From: Clostridium fungisolvens
GTDB taxonomy: Bacteria; Bacillota; Clostridia; Clostridiales; Clostridiaceae
Assembly: GCF_014193895.1 (NCBI RefSeq)
Contig: NZ_BLZR01000001.1
Location: 2,232,001-2,296,000, forward strand
DNA: 64,000 bases
Reading direction: 5' to 3'
A model generated the notes under the pieces. It saw only the letters and a list, made by a program, of their open reading frames with translations. It was not told where the DNA came from and made no database searches. Below are positions 8,632-17,910 of this stretch, piece after piece (within the stretch, counting starts at the first letter, position 1; each line of letters starts with the position of its first letter). The translations under genes and the position numbers were made by a program.

Positions 8632-9451
8632 TGATATTTTTAAGAATGCAATTAAAGAAGATGCACCCTATGGTGATATAACCACAATGGCTATAACTAA
8701 TGAGTCGAAAAAGTGCACTGCAGACTTGATAGTTAAAGAGGATGGAGTAATAGCTGGACTAGGAGTATTTAAGAGGATTTTTGAAATTCTAGGACCTATT
8801 GAAATAGATTTTTATATGAAAGATGGCGAATCAGTAAGAAAAGGACAAGTGATCGCAAAGATTCATGGGAAGTCTGATGTTGTTCTAACAGGTGAGAGGG
8901 TGGCGTTAAACTTTCTTCAACGTATTAGTGGAATTGCAACTATAACAAAGCGATATGTTGATGAAATTAAAGAAACTAATGCTAAACTTTTGGATACGAG
9001 AAAAACTACACCAAACTTGAGAGTGTTTGAAAAATATGCTGTGAAAATTGGAGGTGGAATTAACCACAGGTTAGGACTTAGTGACGGAATTCTAATAAAA
9101 GATAATCATATAGCAGCTGCAGGGGGAATTAGTAACGCTATTAATTTAGTAAAAGATGCTGTACCTTTTGTGAGAAAAATAGAAGTAGAGGTTGAAGATT
9201 TAACTCAGTTACAAGAAGCCTTAGATGCAGGTGCAGATATAATAATGTTAGATAATATGAACGTTGAAACTATGACGGAAGCAGTTCAAATTGTAAATAA
9301 AAGAGCATTAACAGAGGCTTCAGGTAATATAACCTTAAAGAATATAAGAACTGTCGCTATGTCTGGTGTGGATTTTATATCCTCTGGAACATTAACCCAT
9401 TCATCAAATATTCTTGATTTAAGTCTTAAGAACTTGAAGCTTATAGATTAG
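8612..9451 (+). CDS. nadC: nicotinate-nucleotide pyrophosphorylase (carboxylating)
   Basis: NadC converts quinolinate and PRPP to nicotinate mononucleotide, CO2 and pyrophosphate. The 279-residue length and motifs are standard: EDAPYGDITT, ERVALNFLQRISGIAT, DTRKTTPNLR, KYAVKIGGGINHR, LIKDNHI, EVEVEDL and IMLDNM, with the basic PRPP and quinolinate residues in the central motifs. RBS AGAGGAGAT lies inside the end of nadB. It completes the de novo route from aspartate to NaMN encoded by this operon. Confidence 0.96.
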   Translation: MNWSLYDDIFKNAIKEDAPYGDITTMAITNESKKCTADLIVKEDGVIAGLGVFKRIFEILGPIEIDFYMKDGESVRKGQVIAKIHGKSDVVLTGERVALNFLQRISGIATITKRYVDEIKETNAKLLDTRKTTPNLRVFEKYAVKIGGGINHRLGLSDGILIKDNHIAAAGGISNAINLVKDAVPFVRKIEVEVEDLTQLQEALDAGADIIMLDNMNVETMTEAVQIVNKRALTEASGNITLKNIRTVAMSGVDFISSGTLTHSSNILDLSLKNLKLID

Positions 9452-9472
9452 CATTAAAAAGATTATTAATAT

Positions 9473-9516
9473 AAAAGGCTTAAGACCATTAGTTGATTTG
9501 GTCTAAGCCTTTTTTG
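9473..9516. terminator. bidirectional terminator between nadC and a small membrane protein gene
   Basis: AAAAGGCTTAAGACCA pairs with TGGTCTAAGCCTTTT with one bulged A. T tracts are present on the plus strand and A-rich sequence precedes the stem, so it can serve both convergent genes. Confidence 0.8.
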
Positions 9517-9527
9517 ATAGTTGCATA

Positions 9528-9740
9528 TTATTTGATTAACTTACGACAGCATAAAATTAAAAAAAGTATAACAACTATTGGAATAAAAGCAAACATTAGA
9601 TTAAGTCCAATGAAAACTAAAATTACTGTCCCTATAACAGCTCCAATTACTCCGAAGACAGCTCCAAAAACAAACTTTGTTAAACTTATGATTAGCCCGA
9701 ATCCCAACACAAGCACCATTAAAATAAATCCTAAAATCAT
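9528..9740 (-). CDS. small hydrophobic membrane protein of unknown function
   Basis: This 70-residue frame is almost entirely hydrophobic, with two or three predicted membrane helices. A glycine-rich middle (FGAVFGVIGAVIGTVIL) is followed by a C-terminal CCRKLIK. GGTGAT lies 6 nt upstream of the ATG. The gene converges on nadC across a shared terminator, which supports this strand. An opposite-strand frame over the same bases (9493-9759) has no RBS and an improbable composition. I do not recognise the family. Confidence 0.6.
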   Translation of the reverse strand: MILGFILMVLVLGFGLIISLTKFVFGAVFGVIGAVIGTVILVFIGLNLMFAFIPIVVILFLILCCRKLIK

Positions 9741-9965
9741 TTATATCACCATTCATTAAAATTTAGTTATAAATAAATACCATTATAACCATCTATATAT
9801 TATATTATCATAATAATTAATGTTATTATCGAAAACAAAAGGATTTAAGAAAAATTTAAGAATAATAATGTAGTAACATTCTGAGGAAACCTAGCATATA
9901 TTAGGGTACAATATATTATTTTTATCTAATTTAATATTTCTATAAACAAAAGAGAAGGTGTTAAT

Positions 9966-10514
9966 TTGACATTTGAGAAAAATTATTTTAAGCCTACTGA
10001 AGTTGTTAGTTTATCAAAAATTTTTTACGAAGCCGTCCAGGGAAAATATTATGTTGGACAAACAGATATAATATGTACAAATGGCCTAAATATATGGGGA
10101 GCTTTATTTAACCCACATGATTCTGGAGTCAATATTTTTGTAAATGTAATAACGTTTTCGAATTTAGGCGATAATCCATTTTTAGCCCAATTGTGGATTA
10201 ACGGAGATTTTCCTGGAAAAGGGATTAGATCTAACAAATTTACTTCAACTAACACAATTCCATGCTCAGAAACTATACCAAAAGGTGAAATAATATATTC
10301 TAATGGAACATGTGGATTTCCTCAAGGTGGTGTGAATATTTATGACAGAATTGTTCCTATTGATACCACACTTGTAAGTGAGGAAGATGGAAAATTCTTA
10401 ATTCCTCCAGGAGGAAACTTTGGTGTATTTGTTAAGGCAAAAGCAAGACAAGATATTAAAGCCATATTTGCCTTTGGATGGTGGGAAGAACGTATAAGAG
10501 ATTGTAAAGACTAA
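9966..10514 (+). CDS. DUF6143-like protein, TTG start
   Basis: This 182-residue soluble protein has no signal peptide or membrane helix. The core pattern GKYYVGQTD, WGALFNPHDSGVNIFVNVITFSN, LAQLWING and the glycine-rich IPPGGNFGVFVKA recall the DUF6143 family of Clostridium and Bacillus, whose function is unknown. The assignment is from memory of the pattern, not a search. The start is TTG, with AGAGAAGGTG spaced 5 nt before it. The beta-rich look and family distribution hint at a spore or surface role, which is speculation. It stands alone and ends at its own terminator. Confidence 0.65.
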   Translation: MTFEKNYFKPTEVVSLSKIFYEAVQGKYYVGQTDIICTNGLNIWGALFNPHDSGVNIFVNVITFSNLGDNPFLAQLWINGDFPGKGIRSNKFTSTNTIPCSETIPKGEIIYSNGTCGFPQGGVNIYDRIVPIDTTLVSEEDGKFLIPPGGNFGVFVKAKARQDIKAIFAFGWWEERIRDCKD

Positions 10515-10555
10515 TATTAAAAGTAAATGAGCATAAATTATTTTGATTTCTCTAT

Positions 10556-10588
10556 AAGCGGTGTAATCTTTAATTGCATCGCTTTTAT
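10556..10588 (+). terminator. terminator of the DUF6143-like gene
   Basis: AAGCGGTGTAAT pairs with ATTGCATCGCTT using two G-T pairs and is followed by TTATT. It lies about 40 nt after the stop. Confidence 0.5.
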
Positions 10589-10604
10589 TAAAATACAGTT
10601 GAAC

Positions 10605-10693
10605 AACTTTATGCTTAAATTTATATTTTCAAATTCTCTTGTCAAAAACCAGAGGAGTCTTGAAATGAGATTTCGGATTAAAGTGTTTTATTT
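10605..10693 (+). repeat. structured intergenic repeat, family 1, copy A
   Basis: This copy shares a left block (AAATTTATATTTTCAAATT) and a right block (AGATTTCGGATTAAAGTG) with copies near 19.3 and 59.3 kb. Between them TTTTCAA pairs with TTGAAA and TTCTCT with AGAGGA. It sits between the DUF6143-like gene and the MATE gene. The overlapping 61-codon frame (10527-10712) has no RBS and is not counted as a gene. Confidence 0.6.
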
Positions 10694-10810
10694 TAAAAGT
10701 ATAATAACATAAAATATTTTTAATAATAAAATTAATTGAATGAAGTACTAGAATAAGTTACCTAAGTTTGATAAAATTGATTATTGTAAAAAGCTTAGGG
10801 GGACATACTA

Positions 10811-12166
10811 ATGAATACAGACAGCCGTAAAAATTTAATACTTAATGATGGCATGTATAAAGTCATATTAACTTTATCACTACCTATAATGATAAGTAAT
10901 CTAATACAAACATTATATAATTTAGTTGATGGAATATGGGTTGGAAAACTTGGTTCTGTCCAGTTTGCAGCTACATCTTTTGTTTGGCCGGTTATTTTCC
11001 TATTTATCTCAATAGGCTCTGGAATGTCTATTGCTGGTACTTCTTTATTATCACAGCTTATTGGTGCATCAAAATATGAGAAAGCATCAAAATATGCTTC
11101 TCAACTAATTGTAATTTCCGTTATATGCGCAGTAATTTTTTCAGCACTAGGATATTTAATAAGTCCAGTAATAATAAAATTAATGGGAGCAAGCGGTGAT
11201 TTGGCATATTATAGCAATATATTTTTAAGAATAACCTTTTTAGATATGCCTTTTACTTTTATATTCTTTAGCTTCAATGCAATAATGAATTCGCAAGGTA
11301 ATACTATAATGTCTACGATTTTAAGTGGATGCAGTGTAATATTAAATGTAATTCTTGATCCTATCCTAATTTTTAATTTTGGCTTGGGTATGGCGGGTGC
11401 TCCAGTTGCCACCTTAATTGCAAAAGCTGTACTTGCATTTGTAGGTTTATATATACTTCATAAGTCCAAATCTGAAATAAAACCTAATTTTAGGAATTTT
11501 AAATTTGATATTCGTTTAATAAAAAGAATTTTCAGAGTAGCTATTCCGTCTGCAATAGGACAATCTGGTTCTGCTTTGGGCTTTATAGTTCTTAATGGAT
11601 TTATAGCTTCCTACGGAACAGCTACTATTGCAGCTTTTGGGATGGTTAATAGAATAACTTCATTAATAATGCAGCCTGCTATGGGAGTTGGAGCGGCCCT
11701 TACAGCTATTGTTGGACAAAACCTGGGTTCAGATAAAGTTCATAGAGTCAAGGAAGCCTTTATTAAAGCTGTAAAGCTCACTATGACATTTTCAATAATA
11801 GGGTGTATTCTTATGGTATGGCAGGACGAGCCTATAATTAACTTTTTTATTCAAGCTAAGGATGACCCTTCGGTTATAACTCAAGGTATAACATATTTAA
11901 TATATATTTCATTTTCAATGCCATTGATGGGACTATTCAGTATTTATCAAGGTATATTTCAAGGAGCAGGGCACACTAAATATTCAATGAATATGGAAGT
12001 AGGTAGACTTTGGCTTGTAAGATTGCCAATGATACTACTATTTAAATATATCACCTCTGCAGGTCCGGTTGGTATATGGTTCTCCATGTCCTTTAGCAAT
12101 TTGATTGTTTGTATATATGGTTATATTGTCTATAGGAAAGGGAAGTGGCAGAAAAAACAGGTTTAA
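10811..12166 (+). CDS. MATE-family multidrug/cation antiporter
   Basis: MATE proteins export organic cations or drugs in exchange for sodium or protons. This 451-residue protein has about twelve membrane helices. It starts with the family pattern LSLPIMISNLIQTLYNLVDGIWVG, and the two halves repeat: ISIGSGMSIAGTSLLSQLIGA in the first and MQPAMGVGAALTAIVGQNLG in the second. The RBS AGGGGGA is 8 nt before the ATG. It is monocistronic, with a repeat element upstream and a convergent neighbour downstream. The substrate cannot be read from sequence. Confidence 0.93.
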   Translation: MNTDSRKNLILNDGMYKVILTLSLPIMISNLIQTLYNLVDGIWVGKLGSVQFAATSFVWPVIFLFISIGSGMSIAGTSLLSQLIGASKYEKASKYASQLIVISVICAVIFSALGYLISPVIIKLMGASGDLAYYSNIFLRITFLDMPFTFIFFSFNAIMNSQGNTIMSTILSGCSVILNVILDPILIFNFGLGMAGAPVATLIAKAVLAFVGLYILHKSKSEIKPNFRNFKFDIRLIKRIFRVAIPSAIGQSGSALGFIVLNGFIASYGTATIAAFGMVNRITSLIMQPAMGVGAALTAIVGQNLGSDKVHRVKEAFIKAVKLTMTFSIIGCILMVWQDEPIINFFIQAKDDPSVITQGITYLIYISFSMPLMGLFSIYQGIFQGAGHTKYSMNMEVGRLWLVRLPMILLFKYITSAGPVGIWFSMSFSNLIVCIYGYIVYRKGKWQKKQV

Positions 12167-12202
12167 TTAAAGATTTATATAAAAGCTTATTTTAAAATAA
12201 TT

Positions 12203-12236
12203 AAAGGTATTATAGGAAGAATCCTATAATACCTTT
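12203..12236. terminator. bidirectional terminator, MATE gene and P-loop kinase gene
   Basis: The 15-bp perfect stem AAAGGTATTATAGGA / TCCTATAATACCTTT has a 4-nt loop. The stop codon of the minus-strand kinase gene (12224-12226) lies inside the right arm. Confidence 0.8.
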
Positions 12237-12784
12237 AATAGCTTTTCTATGTCATTTTTTACTTTTTCTGAACCAGAATTGTCTATTATATGTATTCCTG
12301 GTACTTCGGGTTTTGAGAAGTCTTGTCCGCTTACGTACTCATCCCAATTTTGAAGTTTCCAAGTATCTCTTTCTGATGCTCTATCAATCATTCTTTGATG
12401 ACATACTTCAATGTCACAATGAACCCATACTTGTACCAATTCAGCATCATAAGCTTTTAATTTCTCTTTTAAGTTGCTTATGTATATTTCATCTCTAAAT
12501 TCTTTAGCAAAAGGTGCATTTACCATAACATGCGAGTTAAATGGTAGTGCCTCAAAAGCAATATCCATAATTGCTTCATATTCAGCATTTCTTACATATT
12601 CCTTAAAGAAAGCTGAGTCTCTATTGTAAGGCTCATTTGCTGCTCTATATATCATTTTTGATAATGGAATTACAGTATCCTTGTCCAAATAAACTGGATT
12701 AGGAAGTCTTTTAGCTACTTCGTTAGCCACATAAGTTTTTCCACATGCTGGTGGAGATCCTATTAACATTAAATATTTCTTCAT
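12224..12784 (-). CDS. predicted P-loop nucleotide-dependent kinase
   Basis: The 186-residue protein opens with a Walker A motif in LIGSPPACGKTYVANEVAK (residues 7-25). It continues with a second-strand acidic motif YLDKDT, HVMVNAPF, then VQVWVHCDIEVCHQRMIDRASERD, which looks like the lid and Arg-rich region of small-molecule kinases. It resembles the AAA_33/zeta-toxin-like group, whose members phosphorylate small metabolites, antibiotics or cell-wall sugars. No antitoxin gene is next to it, so a toxin role is not supported. RBS is AAGGAAGGCGATC. Its substrate is unknown. Confidence 0.7.
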   Translation of the reverse strand: MKKYLMLIGSPPACGKTYVANEVAKRLPNPVYLDKDTVIPLSKMIYRAANEPYNRDSAFFKEYVRNAEYEAIMDIAFEALPFNSHVMVNAPFAKEFRDEIYISNLKEKLKAYDAELVQVWVHCDIEVCHQRMIDRASERDTWKLQNWDEYVSGQDFSKPEVPGIHIIDNSGSEKVKNDIEKLLKVL

Positions 12785-13247
12785 TTGATCGCCTTCCTTA
12801 TTTTAAATAGTTAACAAATATAAAGTTGTATTAGTTAGTAGCGTTTTTATAGATTCATAGCCATAAACCTAAGCTTAAAAGTATAAGATAGTTATATAAT
12901 ATTATAATTAAATACTGACTATAAGCATGTTATTTAAGCAGAATAAGCATACTCAAAGCCTCTTCTGAAAATTAAGAAGAGGCTTAATCTTTACAATTAA
13001 GTTAGTACATTATTATAGCTACAAACACACTGTTGTTAATTATATCACAAATATTATAATGATAAAATAACTTTTTAAGAAAATTACTTGTTGGTAATTT
13101 CCAATTTATCAAAAATATATTATAATTAATTTAATTTGCAAAAAATAGACAAAAATATGACATAAAAAGTACAACGAGAAATATGAGGAAATTGACAAAA
13201 ATAAGATAATGATGAAATTAAATTTTAAATAGATTAAGGAGAACACC
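12785..13247. other. gene-free stretch with an orphan terminator-like hairpin
   Basis: No coding frame is supported. A hairpin at 12956-12985 (AAGCCTCTTCT / AGAAGAGGCTT) has no gene ahead of it on the plus strand within 170 nt. Either a short plus-strand RNA ends here or it insulates the downstream ABC operon. The rest is AT-rich leader for the ABC genes, including TTGACA near 13191. Confidence 0.5.
12956..12985 (+). terminator. orphan terminator-like hairpin
   Basis: An 11-bp perfect stem, AAGCCTCTTCT / AGAAGAGGCTT, with an 8-nt loop is followed by AATCTTTA, a weak T tract. No gene precedes it in either direction. Confidence 0.55.
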
Positions 13248-13958
13248 ATGAAGTTAGTGTTGAGAGAAATTGAGAAAAATTTTGGTGAGAAAAAGGTTTT
13301 AAAGAATGCATCCTTTGTTTTCGAAAAAGGGAAGATATATGGATTGCTTGGGCGCAATGGTGCAGGTAAAACAACGCTTTTTAATTGTATAAGCGGAGAT
13401 ATGAAGTGTGATAATGGATCAGTAACCTTATATGATGAGATTGATTGTGAACATGAGTTAGATTATTCTAATATAGGCTTTGTATTTTCACAACCTTCAT
13501 TACCGGAATTTTTAACAGGTTATGAGTTTTTGAAGTTTTTTATTGATATAAATATAGATAAGATATCAAATCTCCTTACAATTGATGAATATTTTAATAT
13601 GGTAAAAATTGATGAAGATGATAGGTATAGACTGATAAAAGGATATTCACACGGTATGAAAAATAAGATACAAATGCTTTGCTTTCTTATAACACGACCT
13701 CAAATTATTCTGTTAGATGAACCGCTAACTTCATTTGATGTAGTAGTTGCTCTTCAGATAAAAAACTTGTTAAAAGAAATTAAAACTGATCATATCATTA
13801 TCTTTTCCACACACATACTTCAACTTGCTACAGATTTATGCGATGAAATAGTAGTTTTAAATAATGGAATACTTGAAGAATTAGATAATGACATTTTAGA
13901 TAGCAAAGATTTTGAAGATAGAATTATGGATATTTTGAAGGAGGAGCGTGATGCTTAA
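13248..13958 (+). CDS. ABC transporter ATP-binding protein
   Basis: This is a single nucleotide-binding domain of 236 residues. Walker A is GLLGRNGAGKTTLF. The signature region is degenerate (GYSHGMKNKIQML in place of LSGGQ). Walker B is IILLDEPLTSFD and the H-loop is IIIFSTHI. The CcmA/NatA-like layout and the membrane protein translated from its 3' end point to an ABC-2-type exporter. RBS AAGGAGAACACC is well placed. The substrate is unknown. Confidence 0.9.
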   Translation: MKLVLREIEKNFGEKKVLKNASFVFEKGKIYGLLGRNGAGKTTLFNCISGDMKCDNGSVTLYDEIDCEHELDYSNIGFVFSQPSLPEFLTGYEFLKFFIDINIDKISNLLTIDEYFNMVKIDEDDRYRLIKGYSHGMKNKIQMLCFLITRPQIILLDEPLTSFDVVVALQIKNLLKEIKTDHIIIFSTHILQLATDLCDEIVVLNNGILEELDNDILDSKDFEDRIMDILKEERDA

Positions 13959-15558
13959 CACTTTTCTGTCTAGTTTTAAGATTTCCTTTATCCAAAACGC
14001 AAACTCTTTTATTTTCTTTTTAAAGGGGATACCTTTTTTTGGTAAGTTTTTCCCGGAACGACTATATAAAGCTACAGGACTTAAGATTTTTTTCGCAATT
14101 TTAAGTACAATTTTTAAGATTATTGGAGGTTTATTTAAGACATTCTTATACTTTGGTATAATATTGATACTGCCAGCTTTTCTTATTTCTAGATATTCAG
14201 GTAACTTTTATAGAGTGTTTCTTAATATATTCTTTTTCATGAGTTTTGTTCTAAGTGTATTTATGAATAGTTCTATATTTAATTTTAACAATAAAGAAGC
14301 TTACGATATGATAAATTTGATGAGATGTGATGCGAAAGAGTACTTTACTATCTTTATGTTATATGAAAAATTTCTTGTTTTTATATATTCTATTATGCCA
14401 ATGTTACTTATAGCTTCAATTTTTAATAGAACCATATCTCAAACATTATTGATACTGATTGAGATTACATTATTGAAGTTTTTTGGAGAAGCCATTCAAG
14501 TGTTTTTTTTCGAGAAAAGAGGAAATGTTATTGCTAGAGATACTAAAATCATCATACCAGCAGTAATAGGTTGCTTATTATTTGCTTATGGGTTACCTCT
14601 ATTAAAATTCACTTTTAACCTAGAGATTATATTAACAAATATATTTTTACTAGCTGCTATATTAATTATAGGATGTCTTTCTCTTATATATTTATTTACA
14701 TATAGAAGATATAAGATTATAGCAAGAACAGTACTAGTAAAAGATGCTATTTTTAATCCAGAAGCCTTTAGTGCTAGTTTAGCATTTGCAACTGTTGAGT
14801 TAGATGAAAAAAAGCTAAGCAAGGACTTGCTTGATACTAATAGATTCAATCATAAAAAAGGGTATGATTATTTGAATTCTATATTTTTTTATCGCCACAG
14901 AAAAATGATAGTAACTCCAATTAAATATCGTGTTTTAGTGATTTTAACTGTAACTTTATTTTTAACAGCGTTAGCGTTTTTTTTTCCAAGCAGCAAACTT
15001 TCAATGATTGAAATAATCGAAAGAAGTCAACCGCTGATGGTTTTTCTTATGTATTCAATTTCTACTGGTGAAAGAGTATGCAAAGCTATGTTTCACAACT
15101 GTGATGTAAGTCTTCTAAGTTACAAGTTTTATAGAGATGGTAAATCTATATTAAATAATTTTACGTACAGAGCTAAAGTAATTATATTATTAAATTTGAT
15201 TCCAGCTGTAACTTTAATCTTTGCATTGATTATCTTAATATTTACATGCAATCATAAGCAAGACATAGTATCAATGGTTCCATTTTTTCTTTCTATACTA
15301 TGCTTATCATGTTTTTTTTCCATTCACCATCTATTAATGTACTATGTTTTACAACCATATACTTCAGAACTTACAGTAAAAAGTCCGCTTTTTAGAATAA
15401 GTAATGGTATAATATATTTTATTAGCTATTTTTGTTTAAATTTAAAGACAAGCTCTTCGAATTTTACATTAGGAATACTTTTTGTAACTATTATTTATTC
15501 AATAGTAGCACTAGTCTTAATATACAAACTTTCACCTAAGACTTTTAAATTAAGGTGA
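13951..15558 (+). CDS. ABC transporter membrane subunit, large polytopic
   Basis: The 535-residue protein has about twelve hydrophobic segments and a central cytoplasmic stretch (about residues 270-320) rich in charged residues. A strong GGAGG 6 nt ahead favours the ATG at 13951 over an in-frame GTG at 13948. It overlaps the last 8 nt of the ATPase gene, so the two are coupled. It has no recognisable catalytic motif. It should form the membrane pore for the preceding ATPase. Bacteriocin, lipid or drug export are all possible. Confidence 0.8.
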   Translation: MLNTFLSSFKISFIQNANSFIFFLKGIPFFGKFFPERLYKATGLKIFFAILSTIFKIIGGLFKTFLYFGIILILPAFLISRYSGNFYRVFLNIFFFMSFVLSVFMNSSIFNFNNKEAYDMINLMRCDAKEYFTIFMLYEKFLVFIYSIMPMLLIASIFNRTISQTLLILIEITLLKFFGEAIQVFFFEKRGNVIARDTKIIIPAVIGCLLFAYGLPLLKFTFNLEIILTNIFLLAAILIIGCLSLIYLFTYRRYKIIARTVLVKDAIFNPEAFSASLAFATVELDEKKLSKDLLDTNRFNHKKGYDYLNSIFFYRHRKMIVTPIKYRVLVILTVTLFLTALAFFFPSSKLSMIEIIERSQPLMVFLMYSISTGERVCKAMFHNCDVSLLSYKFYRDGKSILNNFTYRAKVIILLNLIPAVTLIFALIILIFTCNHKQDIVSMVPFFLSILCLSCFFSIHHLLMYYVLQPYTSELTVKSPLFRISNGIIYFISYFCLNLKTSSSNFTLGILFVTIIYSIVALVLIYKLSPKTFKLR

Positions 15559-15592
15559 GATATCTTATTTTATTATAAAAAGGAGAATTGGT

Positions 15593-16057
15593 ATGTTTAG
15601 AGAAATGAGAAGAAAAGACAGAGAAATAGATAAAACAGAAGTGATAGAGATATTGGAAAGTGGGGAATACGGAATTTTAGCGACACTATCAGAAAATGGA
15701 TACCCAGCAACAGTACCTTTAAGTTATGTATATTTTGATAATTACATATACTTCCACAGTGCAACAGAAGGAGAGAAACTTGATAATATAGAAAAAAATA
15801 GCAACGTATCTTTTTGTGTTGTTTTGGATACTGAAGTTCTTCCAGACAAATTTAGTACAAGATTTAAAAGTGTAGTTGCTTATGGACATGCATCAGAGGT
15901 AACTGGAGATATGAAGGATAAGGTTTTATATAAGCTTATAGAAAAATACTCAAAGGACTTTCTTGAACAAGGAAAAATATATATAGAAAAAGCCAAGGAT
16001 AAAACTAAGGTTGTTGGTATTGAGGTAGTTAAAGTTACAGGAAAAGCTAGAAGATAA
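15593..16057 (+). CDS. pyridoxamine 5'-phosphate oxidase-family flavin-binding protein (NimA-like)
   Basis: The 154-residue protein has the FMN-binding split-barrel pattern: MRRKDREI at the start, YGILATLSENGYPATVPLSYVYFDNYIYFHSATEGEKLDNI, then a basic segment and VVAYGHASEV. NimA-type proteins of this size reduce nitroimidazoles or act as general flavin or heme-binding proteins. True PdxH activity is unlikely given the length. RBS AAGGAGAATTGGT is good. A terminator follows at once, so it is monocistronic or the tail of the ABC operon 34 nt upstream. Confidence 0.85.
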   Translation: MFREMRRKDREIDKTEVIEILESGEYGILATLSENGYPATVPLSYVYFDNYIYFHSATEGEKLDNIEKNSNVSFCVVLDTEVLPDKFSTRFKSVVAYGHASEVTGDMKDKVLYKLIEKYSKDFLEQGKIYIEKAKDKTKVVGIEVVKVTGKARR

Positions 16058-16065
16058 ATATAATG

Positions 16066-16101
16066 AAGGCTATAACACTATTTAGAAAGTGTTATAGCCT
16101 T
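16066..16101. terminator. terminator of the NimA-like gene
   Basis: AAGGCTATAACACT / AGTGTTATAGCCTT is a perfect 14-bp stem with an 8-nt loop, followed by CGTTTTCCTT. Confidence 0.75.
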
Positions 16102-16270
16102 CGTTTTCCTTGAACATGTATTATTTTACGTTTCAAAATTACATAATTGTTAAGAAACCTAAACTTTCTAAATAAGAAAATAACTTTTTTTATACTCAAA
16201 ATTTCATTATAATCTTTAATATGCGGAATAGAACATTTCAATCTTTTATAAGGATTTAGGGGGAACGTGA

Positions 16271-17098
16271 ATGAAATATAAATTAATTGCAATAGATATG
16301 GATGGTACTTTTTTAAATGAGGAAAGGCAAATTACAGAAAGAAACCTTAAAGCAGTAAAAAAGGCTGCAGAGCTTGGAACTAAAGTAGTTATATCATCTG
16401 GAAGAATACCATCTGCTTTAAGATACATTATAAAAGATATGCCAAAAAATCAACCTATTATAGCTTGTAATGGAAGTATAATTCTAGATCATAATCATAA
16501 AGAAATAGCTTATGGTGCAATGGATAATAATTCGTTAATCACTATGATTGATATACTGAGAAATGATTTTAAGGATACCTTTTTTAGCTTTTTTTCAGAG
16601 GATATTATCTATTCTGAAAAACTTCATCCATTTGCTGAAAAGTTTAATGAATATAATTTAACTTTACCGGTTGAGTATAGGATGGAATTGAAAATGATAA
16701 GAGATGCTAAAAATTTTATACTTGAATCCACTCCAAGAGTATCTAAATTTGAGATCTACGATGATAATATTAGTAATGTAAATGCTATTAGAGCTAGATT
16801 TGAAAAATTATTTGATATAGAAATAGTTTCTTCTGGGCTAAACGGAATAGAAATTACTAATAAGGGATTAAGTAAAGGAAGTTCTCTAGAGGTTTTGGCT
16901 AAACATTACGGATATTCTCTTGAAGAGTGCATTGCTGTCGGAAACGACGAAAATGACATTGAAATGATTAAAAAGGCAGGACTTGGTGTTGCTGTTAGTA
17001 ATGCTAAAGAGTATGTTAAATCAGTTGCAAACTATATAACTATTAGAGATAACGATCACGATGCAATCTCAGAAGTTATAGAAAAGTTTGTTGTATAA
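16271..17098 (+). CDS. Cof-type HAD-superfamily phosphatase
   Basis: The 275-residue protein has HAD motif I IAIDMDGTFLN (D9, D11), motif II VVISSGR, a lysine in ITNKGLSKGSSLEVLAKHYG, and motif IV as VGNDENDIEM. A C2-type cap sits between. Cof proteins dephosphorylate sugar phosphates, pyridoxal phosphate or FMN. Motif IV reads GND where many relatives have GDxxND, though acidic residues remain at the metal site. The start has AGGGGGAACGTGA upstream. It is monocistronic. Confidence 0.9.
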   Translation: MKYKLIAIDMDGTFLNEERQITERNLKAVKKAAELGTKVVISSGRIPSALRYIIKDMPKNQPIIACNGSIILDHNHKEIAYGAMDNNSLITMIDILRNDFKDTFFSFFSEDIIYSEKLHPFAEKFNEYNLTLPVEYRMELKMIRDAKNFILESTPRVSKFEIYDDNISNVNAIRARFEKLFDIEIVSSGLNGIEITNKGLSKGSSLEVLAKHYGYSLEECIAVGNDENDIEMIKKAGLGVAVSNAKEYVKSVANYITIRDNDHDAISEVIEKFVV

Positions 17099-17225
17099 AT
17101 ATTTGAATATACAACCTGTTAAATGTAACTATTAAAATAGAAAAACATTTTTATAAATTAGTAAATAAATTCATTAAATTTTGCCAAAAATAAGCTTATT
17201 ACATTTTAGAAAGAAGGCAAAATTA

Positions 17226-17753
17226 ATGAGTTTTTTTATTTCTATAGGATTTAATTTTATAATTTACTCTTTTCTTGGATGGGTAATCGAAAACCTATAT
17301 TGCTATCATCTGTTTAAGAGATTCCAAGAAGATGGCTTTTTATATGGGCCATATAAACCTATGTATGGTTTTGCTTTTTCTATTCTAGTTTTACTTAATG
17401 ATGTTATTCATAACAACATTATACTTGCCATGTTTATCTGCTTAATAATTCCTACATCTATAGAGTATTTAAGTGGTTATTATCTGAAAAAGTTTTTTAA
17501 TAAAACTTATTGGGATTATTCAAATGAACGCGCAAATTATAATGGATTAGTATGTGTGAAGTTTTCGTTATATTGGATGATTTTGAGTTTGTTAGGTATG
17601 TTTTTCATACATCCTATAATAAATAAGTTTTATTTGTTTTATAAAGATATTTCTTTTATATTTATTATTCTAATACTTTTATCTATTTCGATGGATTTAT
17701 TAATGACTATAGCAACACTATCTAAAGAAAATAAGCTTTTTAAAAAGTTTTAA
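17226..17753 (+). CDS. putative ABC-transporter type IV (CmpB-like) membrane protein
   Basis: The 175-residue protein has about five membrane helices. FLGWVIENLYCY, DGFLYGPYKPMYGF, and EYLSGYYLKKFFNKTYWDYSNERANYNGLVCVKFSLYW (in pieces) are the hallmark of the family named putative ABC-transporter type IV (ABC_trans_CmpB). Members act as small membrane proteins of unsettled role. An in-frame TTG at 17181 is possible, but the ATG at 17226 has GAAGGC 8 nt upstream. No ATPase is adjacent. Confidence 0.75.
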   Translation: MSFFISIGFNFIIYSFLGWVIENLYCYHLFKRFQEDGFLYGPYKPMYGFAFSILVLLNDVIHNNIILAMFICLIIPTSIEYLSGYYLKKFFNKTYWDYSNERANYNGLVCVKFSLYWMILSLLGMFFIHPIINKFYLFYKDISFIFIILILLSISMDLLMTIATLSKENKLFKKF

Positions 17754-17910
17754 ATTTTTCTATTTAAAGAAAAAGACGTAAAGTTAGGATAAATATTAGA
17801 AATTACTTATATAACTCCCTAATTGAATAATTAATAAAAGAACATATAGTAATAAAAAAAGGGCAAAATATTTAAGGATAAATAATTTCAAATTAATAGG
17901 AGGGTGTTTT

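Noticed and set aside
9493..9759. 88-codon plus-strand frame over the small membrane protein gene
   Set aside because: It starts inside the nadC terminator, has no RBS and consists of Lys/Thr/Ile/Pro strings. The opposite strand has an RBS and a convincing hydrophobic protein.
10527..10712. 61-codon plus-strand frame after the DUF6143-like gene
   Set aside because: It crosses a terminator and the family 1 repeat and has no usable RBS.
12224..12784. Zeta-toxin of a toxin-antitoxin pair
   Set aside because: The P-loop kinase has no small antitoxin gene next to it, and the similarity is to the wider kinase group.
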